A stretch of 21,911 nucleotides of DNA from Bacillota bacterium (GTDB lineage Bacteria > Bacillota > Clostridia > DSM-8532): the NCBI GenBank assembly GCA_023411795.1, contig JAEYOK010000009.1:1-21911 (forward strand), given 5' to 3'. Both the position numbers and the translations under genes were made by a program. The notes below the pieces were generated by a model that was not told the origin of the DNA, ran no database searches, and worked only from the letters and a program-made list of their open reading frames with translations. Positions 14,337 to 21,006 of this stretch are shown here, one piece after another. Position 1 is the first letter of the stretch, and each line of letters starts with the position of its first letter.

Positions 14337-14407
14337 GTATAACACAACTTTTACGCAAGGGGCTTGCTCAATGGTATTCCCGCCCACACCGTCTCACCGG
14401 GCGGCAA
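14337..14407. repeat. attC-like repeat, left half (copy C)
   Basis: It starts GTATAAC (14337), the exact complement of the GTTATAC right box of copy B. Stem 1 is here GCAAG-GGG-CTTGC, a full compensatory change from A and B, and stem 2 is CCCGCCC / GGGCGGC around the invariant loop. Similarity stops after CGGCAA (14402-14407), 71 bp in. The missing right half appears as copy D at 15475. Confidence 0.72.
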
Positions 14408-14452
14408 TTAAGCAAAATATAGAGATGGATTTTAGTAATAAGGGGGTAGTTC

Positions 14453-15295
14453 ATGAGAAATTTAAACTTTATTAAAAGTAATCCAGCAATAGTTTTTTTA
14501 GTATTTATGATTACATGGTCATGGTCAAGTTGGGGTATTATATTTTCAATATTTCCAATGAATATGGAAAATAATATGCCTTCTCCAATTGCTGTTATTT
14601 TAGTTGCTTTAGGAGCTAGTCCAAGCTTAATTGGGATTATTTTTACACGCATTTATGATGGGAAAGGAAGTATAAGGTCATTTTTATCTAGGCTTCTTCA
14701 ATTTAAGGTAAATTTTAAATTCTACTTATTAGCATTATTTGTGGTTCCAATAATAAGCGCAATAGCAATAGCTTTTCAATTATTTCTAAGAGGTTCTACT
14801 TTAGAAAGTAATATTATTGGACGAATAGGAGTAGCCATTGGAGCTGGAATTTTTGCTGGACTTATAGAAGAATTTGGCTGGAGAGGTTTTGCTTTAAATA
14901 AACTTTTAATTAAATATAATTTGCTTAAATCAGCAATAATCACCGGTTTGTTCTGGGGTTTATGGCATACTGCAATTAATTATCTTGGTTTAAGACAATA
15001 TGGGTTGCTTGTTATACCTATTCTAGTATTAGTAGGGCCTATTCAATTAACTGCATTTACAGTTTTGATGGCATTTATTTATAAAAGAACTAAAGGAAGC
15101 ATACTTTTGATGGTATTATCACACACAAGTATCTCGGGTAGTGCAATAATATTTACACTGTCCAATTCTACTGCAACTAACTATTTGAGATATCAGTTTA
15201 TTTATACCTCGTTGGTTTGTATTATAGCAACTATTGTCGTATTGTTACACAAGAAATTATTTAAGGAGCAACCATCCGTGGTTGCTTCCGAGTAA
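14453..15295 (+). CDS. CPBP family intramembrane glutamic endopeptidase
   Basis: The product is 280 aa with about eight membrane segments. CPBP (Abi) motifs are present: EE at 139-140 with R144 (LIEEFGWRGFALNKLL), FWGLWHTA with H172, and a third His in LSHTSISGSA. CPBP proteins are intramembrane proteases used in prenyl-protein processing and bacteriocin self-immunity; the substrate here is unknown. ATG 14453 follows AGGGGG. The last residues (about EQPSVVASE) are encoded inside a hairpin at 15267-15286, so the native C terminus may have been replaced. The gene lies between the two halves of a split repeat. Confidence 0.87.
   Translation: MRNLNFIKSNPAIVFLVFMITWSWSSWGIIFSIFPMNMENNMPSPIAVILVALGASPSLIGIIFTRIYDGKGSIRSFLSRLLQFKVNFKFYLLALFVVPIISAIAIAFQLFLRGSTLESNIIGRIGVAIGAGIFAGLIEEFGWRGFALNKLLIKYNLLKSAIITGLFWGLWHTAINYLGLRQYGLLVIPILVLVGPIQLTAFTVLMAFIYKRTKGSILLMVLSHTSISGSAIIFTLSNSTATNYLRYQFIYTSLVCIIATIVVLLHKKLFKEQPSVVASE
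15267..15286. repeat. TCCG-loop hairpin, copy 1
   Basis: AGCAACCA pairs perfectly with TGGTTGCT around TCCG. It shares AGGAGC, TCCGTGG and GCTTC with the hairpin at 15721. It overlaps the end of the CPBP gene, whose stop is 9 bp later. Confidence 0.5.
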
Positions 15296-15299
15296 TGAG

Positions 15300-15474
15300 G
15301 CGACCAACTTTACCAAAACAAAGCTTCATACAAAGATGATTATTGCAACAGGTGGGGATTCAGGCTTTAGGGATATTGGTCTTCTGGATTCAGCATTATC
15401 TAATGCGTTCGCTACATTTGATGGACTTGAATTGTACAAATCAGTAGAAGAAAAATGTACTAGTATATGTTTTA
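15300..15474 (+). pseudogene. Doc (death-on-curing, Fic-fold) toxin, truncated at both ends
   Basis: The frame reads LHTKMIIATGGDSGFRDIGL, LDSALSNAFATFDGLELYKS and VEEKCTSICF. This is the N-terminal third of Doc toxins (ATGG...RD.GLLDSAL...F..F.G.ELY). The initiating segment is missing or merged with the 3' end of the CPBP gene. The Fic core HxFxDGNKR is absent because the frame runs into the right half of an attC-like repeat at 15475. No Phd antitoxin is seen. It cannot encode an active toxin. Confidence 0.75.
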
Positions 15475-15525
15475 CGGCAAGCGCCGCTAAAGAGAAGGGC
15501 TTCGGTGGTCCGGTTCGATGGCGTC
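15475..15525. repeat. attC-like repeat, right half (copy D)
   Basis: It starts at CGGCAA (15475-15480), the hexamer at which copy C breaks off, and continues GCGCCGCTAA, AGGGCTTCGGTGGTCCGG, TTCGATGGCGTC as in copies A and B. It lacks the final GTTATAC-type box, although GTTGAAA occurs a little further on. Joined to copy C at CGGCAA it restores one nearly complete repeat. Confidence 0.7.
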
Positions 15526-15533
15526 AGATGTAG

Positions 15534-15901
15534 TTGAAATTTATGCAGGCTGGAAAATGCCGTTTGTATATCTATGGGCAAAAAGCTTTTATTCTCACCG
15601 GCAAAAGAAATGGTTAAAGATTTTGAAAAACAAAGACGCATTATAAGCATTACAAGAATTTAGATTAGTTTGATATATTTATAAATTTATATATTGTATA
15701 TGTGGGAGAGTTTTTTATGAGGAGCCGTCGTCCGTGGCGGCTTCTTTATGTGCATTTAATTCCTAGAAAAGGATGATGGGGTTGATACGTGGCCTTTGTT
15801 CAAAGGTAGCACACAAACACTTGATAATTTGTTTGACTTATTGAAATACCGTTAGTTGATAGCTTGGGGTGTCACCCATCTGCGGATTTTCCAGAGCAAA
15901 A
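15534..15901. other. degenerate intergenic region with ORF scraps
   Basis: There is no intact gene. Frames at 15574-15663 (MGKKLLFSPAKEMVKDFEKQ and on) and about 15755-15855 (LEKDDGVDTWPLFKGSTQTL then DNLFDLLKYR) look protein-like, but they lack starts or partners and belong to no family I recognise. A hairpin at 15721-15744 (GGAGCCGTC / GGCGGCTTC, loop GTCC(G)T) resembles the one at 15267. A 19-codon basic ORF at 15717 overlaps that hairpin and is probably chance. This reads as decayed cassette DNA. Confidence 0.4.
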
Positions 15902-15951
15902 AGAACATTTGTTCTAAAATTATTGTACTTTGAAATTTTATGTTATATAAT
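15902..15951 (+). promoter_or_regulatory. promoter of the GNAT gene pair with LexA-like dyad
   Basis: TTGTAC (15923-15928) and TATAAT (15946-15951) are 17 bp apart. Eight bp upstream of the -35, AGAACATTTGTTCT (15902-15915) has 6-bp dyad arms and shares its first 12 bases with the box at the recombinase promoter (7709). The promoter is convincing; LexA control is tentative because the dyad lies upstream rather than across the start. Confidence 0.6.
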
Positions 15952-16098
15952 GGCTGTGCGAGTTAAATCAGGTTGATTTGGGTAATGATTTCTACACCAA
16001 TATTGTCTATACCATTGTTTGGTGTTTGAAATACATATTCATATCGTTTGGAGTTGCGGTATTGGCAAGAATATTTGCTGTGATAAGGAGAATTTTTA

Positions 16099-16634
16099 TG
16101 AGCCATCCATACGAAATATGCCCCACTTTTGAGACAGAAAGTTTTATTTTAAGACTCGTTTCGGAAGAAGATGCCGAAGATCTACTTAAATGTTACTCTG
16201 ATAGTAAGGCACAAAAGTTTTTTAACTCTGATAGATGTACAGGTGATTTCTGTATTTACACGATTGAGGATATGTTGCAATGTATTAAAGCTTGGCTTTA
16301 TGCATATTCTCAACAAGACTTTATACGCTTTTCAATTATTGATAAATCACTATCTAAAGCTATTGGAACAGTGGAAATGTTCGGTTATGTTGGTAAATAT
16401 AAAATCAAAACAGGAATACTCCGAGTTGATGTTTGTTCTGAATACGAAAATGTAGATTACTTAAACGAAATATTTAGTATTTGCAATGAGAACTTTTTCG
16501 ATTTGTTTGAAGTTGATACGATTGCAACTAAGGCAATACCTCAAGCTGTTGAAAGACGGAATACATTAATAGAAATTGGTTTCTGTGAAGGCAAAGTATA
16601 TGAAGGAGAACACTATTATTTGCGTTCAAAGTAA
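16099..16634 (+). CDS. GNAT family N-acetyltransferase (RimJ/RimL-like)
   Basis: The product is 178 aa from ATG 16099, which has AAGGAG at ideal spacing. The frame also continues upstream to TTG 15978 and would add a very hydrophobic 40-residue segment (IVYTIVWCLKYIFISFGVAV), either an N-terminal anchor or chance. The opening FETESFILRLVSEEDAEDLL and the later AIGTVEMFG are typical of the RimJ/L subgroup, but the acetyl-CoA loop is poorly conserved. The family is clear and the substrate unknown. It has its own promoter, and 16 bp separate it from the next gene. Confidence 0.72.
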
Positions 16635-16650
16635 GGTTAAATTGAGTGTG

Positions 16651-17112
16651 ATGGTAATATCATTTTTTTATTATTTATTTAAAGGTAAAAAGCAAAATAA
16701 CATATTAACTAAAGCTCTACCTGGAATGCATAAAAAATCCTTTGCAATGTACTATGGTGGGGGTGAAATTTGGTTTGAACAATTGGATGGAATGTATTCA
16801 TTTACAGATGAAGTGATGCAAAAATTTATCGACGACATGCCAAACATCGCAAAACCCTCTGCACCGTCTCTAGTTGCCGTGAATCTTGATGAGACTGTTG
16901 TTGATGAAAAAATAGTCGATTTAATTTCTGATACCTATATAAAAAATTCGAGATATATCCATAAAGTGGTTTTTGTAGGACTGGGTATCTACTCAAAAAG
17001 ATTGATGAAAAAGGCTTTTAAAAAGAGAGCAGACGAATATCAATTTGCTATAAACTATATTAATGATTTTGAAAAAGCTAAGGAATGGTTAGTAGGTAAA
17101 AAGGGCAGTTGA
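16651..17112 (+). CDS. hypothetical protein, SpoIIAA/STAS-like fold possible
   Basis: The product is about 153 aa from ATG 16651. The frame is open from 16576, inside the preceding GNAT gene, so the start is uncertain; ATG 16726 (MHKKSFAMYYGGG) is another candidate. After a short hydrophobic stretch, the beta-alpha pattern SLVAVNLDETVVDEKIVDLI, KVVFVGLGIYSKRLMKKAFK and the terminal DFEKAKEWLV recall small SpoIIAA-like/STAS proteins. This is a pattern-level resemblance only. It is probably co-transcribed with the GNAT gene. Confidence 0.55.
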   Translation: MVISFFYYLFKGKKQNNILTKALPGMHKKSFAMYYGGGEIWFEQLDGMYSFTDEVMQKFIDDMPNIAKPSAPSLVAVNLDETVVDEKIVDLISDTYIKNSRYIHKVVFVGLGIYSKRLMKKAFKKRADEYQFAINYINDFEKAKEWLVGKKGS

Positions 17113-17173
17113 AAGATTAATAACTGTAATCTCTAGTTCGCAGATTATTTATATTAATGGAGGTAATGCAAAA

Positions 17174-17665
17174 ATGACCAAGTATGAAGAAGGGTTAAAA
17201 TTAATCGAAGAGAAGTTTGGCAACGGCAAAGACAATATTATTTCCCTTGCGACGATCGCGCGGGAGCCGGGCGCTAACGGAAGGCCTCGCCCGATTGTCC
17301 GCGATGTGGACGCTTACTATGAAGACGGTGTGTTCTATGTCACAACTCATGAGAAATCAAACAAAATGCAACAAATTATGGAGAACCCTGAGGTTTCAAT
17401 TGCAGTTTGTTCCGAGTGGTTTACCGCTAATGGAATAGGTGAAAACCTCGGTTGGGTGCTTGACCCGAAAAACGCTGAGATACGTACGAAACTCCGCACA
17501 GCTTTTGCCCAATGGTATGACATTGCAAATAATGAAAAGGATGAAGGTTGTTGTATTTTAGCAATACGTCTCACAAGGGGAACGTTAAACATAAACCATT
17601 GGGAAAGATTATACCACATGGATTTTGTGAATAAGACAGATATGGATAATAGTGGCATTTTTTAA
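17174..17665 (+). CDS. pyridoxamine 5'-phosphate oxidase-like FMN-binding protein
   Basis: The product is 163 aa from ATG 17174 after GGAGG. A split-barrel PNPOx-like fold is indicated by IISLATIAREPGANGRPRPI, VDAYYEDGVFYVTTHEKSNK and MQQIMENPEVSIAVCSEWFT. This subgroup binds flavin or heme and is usually uncharacterised; it is not PdxH. Codons in about 17240-17310 are strikingly GC-rich (GCGACGATCGCGCGGGAGCC), while the rest of the gene has the local AT-rich usage, suggesting a mosaic origin. It has no partner and stands as a single-gene unit. Confidence 0.8.
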   Translation: MTKYEEGLKLIEEKFGNGKDNIISLATIAREPGANGRPRPIVRDVDAYYEDGVFYVTTHEKSNKMQQIMENPEVSIAVCSEWFTANGIGENLGWVLDPKNAEIRTKLRTAFAQWYDIANNEKDEGCCILAIRLTRGTLNINHWERLYHMDFVNKTDMDNSGIF

Positions 17666-17721
17666 AAGTGAAAGCCTTTCTAACCGTTCACGAAGATATA
17701 TATGAAGTAGAGGGTGGTAAA

Positions 17722-18147
17722 ATGGCTATAATTACACCAAACTTTAATTTTGCAGGACGTTGTGAAGAAGCAATGACGCTGTATCAAAAAGCTTTTAATG
17801 CAAAGGTTGGTAGTTTATTACGATATTCTGATGCTAATAAGTCTGATTGGGATAAAAAATTAACACATGAACAAGAAAAATACATATATCACGCAGAGCT
17901 TTTTATTGGCGACCAAAGGATTATGATGTGTGACAATCTGGATGTTAATTTGTCAAAAAGTACTGCGCTTTCACTGACTGTCACATTCAATACAGAGGAA
18001 GAAGTTAAACAAGCTTATGAAGTTTTAAGGGAAGATAACGAGACAATTTATCAGATGCAGACTACGACATATAGCTCTTGTATGGTTGTATTTATCGACA
18101 AATTTGGTTTCCGATGGGGATTGATGACGGAACAAACAGATCGCTAA
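17722..18147 (+). CDS. PhnB-like VOC family protein (glyoxalase-like)
   Basis: The product is 141 aa from ATG 17722 after GAGGGTGG; the frame opens at 17668 but that N-terminal part is unlike the family. It begins MAIITPNFNFAGRCEEAMTL as PhnB-type vicinal-oxygen-chelate proteins do (the F.G.c.eA..fY..aF motif), then HAELFIGDQRIMMCDNLDVN and ends FGFRWGLMTEQ. Family members are unassigned, and some provide resistance by binding drugs. It is 2 codons from the previous stop if the long frame is used, so the two genes may be co-transcribed. Confidence 0.82.
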   Translation: MAIITPNFNFAGRCEEAMTLYQKAFNAKVGSLLRYSDANKSDWDKKLTHEQEKYIYHAELFIGDQRIMMCDNLDVNLSKSTALSLTVTFNTEEEVKQAYEVLREDNETIYQMQTTTYSSCMVVFIDKFGFRWGLMTEQTDR

Positions 18148-18165
18148 ATTACAATTTATAGTTGA

Positions 18166-18408
18166 GTACTGGCAGAATCATTAAGAATGGAATTATCTGA
18201 TACTGATATACAAATAACATGCATTGAGCCAGGGTTAGTGCAAACAAATCTTCATAAGGAATGGCCTGTTCATCCGAAAGATTTACTGAATATTAAATAT
18301 ACATTAGTTCCAGAAGATATTGCTGAGGTAGTGATGGAAGTTATAAATAAACCTTCACATATTAGGATTCCCAGATATATGATTCTACCAAAAGGACATA
18401 AAATATAA
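18166..18408 (+). pseudogene. short-chain dehydrogenase, C-terminal fragment
   Basis: The frame starts right after a TGA and reads VLAESLRMELSDTDIQITCI, EPGLVQTNLHKEWPVHP, then a C-terminal PEDIAEVVMEVINKPSHIRI. This is the SDR segment just after the catalytic YxxxK helix, with the typical vxPGxvxTxl motif. The Rossmann glycine motif and catalytic Tyr/Lys are absent, so it is inactive. Its 5' side is a breakpoint. Confidence 0.8.
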
Positions 18409-18454
18409 AGTTATTTGGATTGTAAATAAAATATTTATACGAGGAGGACGCGAA

Positions 18455-18808
18455 ATGAGTGAAATTAAAAGAAGAGAAATAAGCGATGAATGGGCACATT
18501 CAGGAATTGTTGAAGCAGGAGATTGTGTTTACATAAGTTATTGTATGGGAAACGAAGGGCAATCAATTGAAAAGCAAATAAATGGTGCGTTTGATGTTTT
18601 AGCTGAAAGACTAGGGACAATTGGTTTGACAATAGATTCAGTTGTGAAAATGGATTGTCTATTCAAAGATATTATGGATTTATCATTTTTAGGCGAAATC
18701 ATTAAGGAACGATTTAATAGGAAATATCCTGCAAGAAAAGCATTCGAAACAAAATTCATTAGAGAGGGAATTATCTTTCAGATTGATGCAATAGCATACA
18801 AGGGATAG
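18455..18808 (+). CDS. RidA family protein
   Basis: The product is 117 aa, a full-length YjgF/YER057c/UK114 family member, from ATG 18455 after GAGGAGG. Family features are DCVYISYCMG with the mid-protein QINGAFDVLAERL, and YPARKAFETKFIREGIIFQI near the end, where the conserved Arg of the PAR motif lies. The early half is more divergent than canonical RidA, and this may be a non-deaminase subgroup. RidA hydrolyses reactive enamine/imine intermediates of PLP enzymes. A degenerate repeat end follows within 25 bp. Confidence 0.85.
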   Translation: MSEIKRREISDEWAHSGIVEAGDCVYISYCMGNEGQSIEKQINGAFDVLAERLGTIGLTIDSVVKMDCLFKDIMDLSFLGEIIKERFNRKYPARKAFETKFIREGIIFQIDAIAYKG

Positions 18809-18828
18809 CATATACAAAATTAAAAAAC

Positions 18829-18850
18829 GAAACGTTATCTGCCCCCCCCT
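18829..18850. repeat. possible remnant of the right end of an attC-like repeat
   Basis: AACGTTATCTG matches the AACGTTATAC right box of copy B and the GACGTTAGCT of copy A. No upstream stems are present. It is followed by a run of eight C residues, unusual in this AT-rich DNA. Its place 20 bp after the RidA stop suits a cassette end. Confidence 0.35.
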
Positions 18851-18862
18851 AATTGATGATGG

Positions 18863-18985
18863 GTGTGTGATTTTACTGAGAATGTTAGTTCTATCAGAAA
18901 CTTAAATGGATTTCATAACTTTATATATGAAGTAAATGGGGATTCCAAAGGTCAGCTAGAGAAAGATAAGTATATACGTAACTAA
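18863..18985 (+). pseudogene. N-terminal fragment, perhaps aminoglycoside phosphotransferase-like
   Basis: The frame reads FTENVSSIRNLNGFHNFIYE then VNGDSKGQ and stops at TAA 18983. The NLNGFHNFIYEVN part resembles the first strands of APH-fold kinases (LGGFxNxVYE). It is too short to be sure. It is in the same frame as the GNAT piece that follows, separated only by the TAA. Confidence 0.3.
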
Positions 18986-19447
18986 GAAGATACGATAAAA
19001 AAATACTACAACGATGAGATTTATGTTCGTTTACTTAATGAAAAAGATATGTGTTTTTTCCCATACTGGCTAGAGGCATTTAATGCAGCGGAAAGTTATG
19101 GCAAAACAGAAATGCCTGTTCCTAAAGATGAAGAAGCAATATATCGCTACCGAATATCGGCAAAGAAGTTATACGTTTTAGAAGACGATGGGATACCTGT
19201 CTCTATGGCAGGTTATACAAGGGAAATGCAAACAGCTATCGGTGTGGCATTTGTATATACCCCTCCTTATTATCGTGGAAAGGGTTATGCATCTTCATGC
19301 GTAGCTCAAATCAGTCAAATGGCACTTGATAAAGGATATACTAAGTGCGTATTATACACAGATTTGTTAAACCCAACATCAAATAGTATTTATCAAAAAA
19401 TAGGGTATGTACCCATTTGTGATTCGCTCATGTTAAAATTTGAGTAA
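18986..19447 (+). pseudogene. GNAT N-acetyltransferase, 5'-truncated
   Basis: The readable part begins EDTIKKYYNDEIYVRLLNEK and has no start codon with a ribosome binding site; ATG 19049 is the first in frame. The C-terminal acetyltransferase domain is complete: VAFVYTPPYYRGKGYASSC with the acetyl-CoA loop RGKGYA, then LYTDLLNPTSNSIYQKIGYV. Relatives of this type are near 280 aa, with a separate N-terminal half that is missing here. It may still be translated weakly, but I treat it as broken. Confidence 0.65.
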
Positions 19448-19453
19448 TGTCCA

Positions 19454-19543
19454 GCTCAACGGGACTACAGCCTTTCCACTTTTCTAAAAAAAGATCGCGA
19501 CATCGTGTCGCGGATGTTGAGAGAAGGGCTTCGTAGATTGAGC
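19454..19543. repeat. 90-bp imperfect palindrome with attC-like layout
   Basis: The outer boxes GCTCAA (19454) and TTGAGC (19538) pair perfectly. AGCC and GGCT follow further in. At the centre is a perfect hairpin CGCGAC / GTCGCG with loop ATCGT (19496-19512). GCTCAAC fits the integron RYYYAAC box, but the partner is ATTGAGC, not GTTRRRY. AGAGAAGGGCTTCG also occurs in repeat D. It lies between the truncated GNAT and the flavin reductase. Confidence 0.5.
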
Positions 19544-19568
19544 AAAAAAACTGAGGAGAAGGTAATGT

Positions 19569-20210
19569 ATGAAGAAAGAATTTTATAAGAAACCAGACAC
19601 ATTCAAGGAGATTTGGGAAGGTGAGTTCGAGGGTTTTGCATGGCAGGACTTTTTAACTGCAATTCCTTCAGTATTATTTTTAATAACTTCTTATAAAGCA
19701 AATGGGAAAGAGAATGCTTGCATGCAATCATGGTCAACATTTGTTGGTGATAAGGGTCAGTTTATATGTATAATTGGGTCAGTCTCCAAAAGAGGTCATT
19801 TATATCAAACCCTAAAGGAGACAAAGTGTTGTGTTCTTAATTTTCCATCAAGAGAGATTTTCGATAAGTGTTTAGAAACAATAAAGAATAATGATTTCAA
19901 TGCTGATGAAATTACTGAATCTGGATTAACCGCTGAGAAAGCAATTTCAGTTAATGCGCCAAGAATTAAAGAATGCTTCTTAAATATTGAATGTGATTAT
20001 TTATGGGAACATGAGCATTTTGAAAATAGCCGCGATGTAACGATAGCGCTTAGAGCAAAACATATTTGTATGGATATTGAAAAGTGTAATGAAAATTATA
20101 TTGGACGTTATGGTAAAGGTGGATACATGTATAATATACATTCACCTAGGAATCCAGAAACAGGTGAAGTTACTCCAGATTGTTTTGGAGCAATTGAGAA
20201 ATATGATTAG
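19569..20210 (+). CDS. flavin reductase-like split-barrel protein
   Basis: The product is 213 aa from ATG 19569, preceded by GAGGAGAAGG. It has the flavin reductase-like, FMN-binding split barrel layout: an opening helix ending WQDFLTAIPSVLFLITSYKA, MQSWSTFVGDKGQFICIIGS, and SKRGHLYQTLKETKCCVLNF where the flavin contacts occur. ECFLNIECDYLWEHEHF follows. Members reduce FMN/FAD or are orphan flavoproteins in Clostridia. There is no operon partner; it stands alone between palindromic elements. Confidence 0.85.
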   Translation: MKKEFYKKPDTFKEIWEGEFEGFAWQDFLTAIPSVLFLITSYKANGKENACMQSWSTFVGDKGQFICIIGSVSKRGHLYQTLKETKCCVLNFPSREIFDKCLETIKNNDFNADEITESGLTAEKAISVNAPRIKECFLNIECDYLWEHEHFENSRDVTIALRAKHICMDIEKCNENYIGRYGKGGYMYNIHSPRNPETGEVTPDCFGAIEKYD

Positions 20211-20237
20211 CATATTCTTTACATGCATAAAGCGAGG

Positions 20238-20256
20238 GTGCGACGTCCTGTCGCAC
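20238..20256. repeat. GCGWC hairpin, copy 3
   Basis: GTGCGAC / GTCGCAC form a 7-bp perfect stem around GTCCT, 28 bp after the flavin reductase stop. It differs from the hairpin at 11758 by a compensatory stem swap and from that at 19496 mainly in the loop. ATGCA (20223) and TGCAT (20268) make a weak outer pair. Confidence 0.5.
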
Positions 20257-20331
20257 TATGGTCTCACTGCATAGAAAGTGGATTGGCATAGAAAATAGAG
20301 TTTTAAAAAAATGAATTGGGGGTAGGAAATA

Positions 20332-20769
20332 TTGAAATTCAAAGAAATTGACGAATCGATGATAAGTGAACTAGCACAAATGTATGTTGAGACATTTAAT
20401 GCACCGCCTTGGAATGATAAATGGACTATTGAAACAGCATCAAGAAGAATAAAACAAATGATAAATTGTGAAGATTCTTACGGGTTAATTGCTTATGATG
20501 GGGCCGAATTATGCGGAATGATTCTAGGTAGTGAAGAACAATTTTATGACGGAAAAATGTTTAATTTGAAAGAATTCTGTGTTAGAAATGAAAGAAGAAA
20601 TCAGGGATTAGGGACAGAAATTTACGCCGAATTTGAAAAACGCTTAAAAGAAAAGTATATAGATAAGATTGTTTTATTTACACTTAAAGATGAAGGAACA
20701 GAGACATTTTATTTAAAGAGAGGTTTCTATTATCATTCAAAAATGATTATGATGGGGAAAGACATATAG
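20332..20769 (+). CDS. GNAT family N-acetyltransferase, AAC(6')-like subgroup
   Basis: The product is 145 aa starting at TTG 20332 after GGGGGTAGG. It has the complete GNAT fold: MYVETFNAPPWNDKWTIETA at the N terminus (typical of AAC(6')-like proteins), LKEFCVRNERRNQGLGTEIY with the acetyl-CoA loop RRNQGLGT, and FTLKDEGTETFYLKRGFYYH at the end. The substrate cannot be predicted, and similarity to aminoglycoside acetyltransferases is fold-level only. It is a single-gene unit. Confidence 0.85.
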   Translation: MKFKEIDESMISELAQMYVETFNAPPWNDKWTIETASRRIKQMINCEDSYGLIAYDGAELCGMILGSEEQFYDGKMFNLKEFCVRNERRNQGLGTEIYAEFEKRLKEKYIDKIVLFTLKDEGTETFYLKRGFYYHSKMIMMGKDI

Positions 20770-20808
20770 TTTGAGACTATCTGGAAAAATTGCATATTTG
20801 ATTTCTGT

Positions 20809-20928
20809 GGGGTAAAGAACTTCTACAGAAAAGTGTACAGGATAATTGCAGATAGCACGTTAGAACAACGTATAGAATGGATACAGGAAGTTCAAAAAAC
20901 TGTTCACAATTATTTTCCTGATAAATGA
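20809..20928 (+). pseudogene. C-terminal gene fragment, unrecognised
   Basis: A start-less frame reads NFYRKVYRIIADSTLEQRIE and WIQEVQKTVHNYFPDK, ending at TGA 20926. The amphipathic helical character suggests the tail of a real protein. No family is recognised. Confidence 0.3.
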
Positions 20929-21006
20929 TTGGTATGTTGCTTATAAAGGTTGCATTGGTTTATGGAGTACATAAACGTTTAATAAAAATATTTGGGTGGG
21001 TTAATT

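Noticed and set aside
15717..15776. A 19-codon Arg-rich ORF (MRSRRPWRLLY...) with GGGAGAG upstream
   Set aside because: Its codons coincide with the hairpin at 15721-15744, so the coding look is probably a side effect of the palindrome.
20238..20256. Minus-strand GGA-in-loop hairpins as CsrA binding sites
   Set aside because: Only the strand opposite to transcription carries GGA, and no CsrA gene or target context is present.
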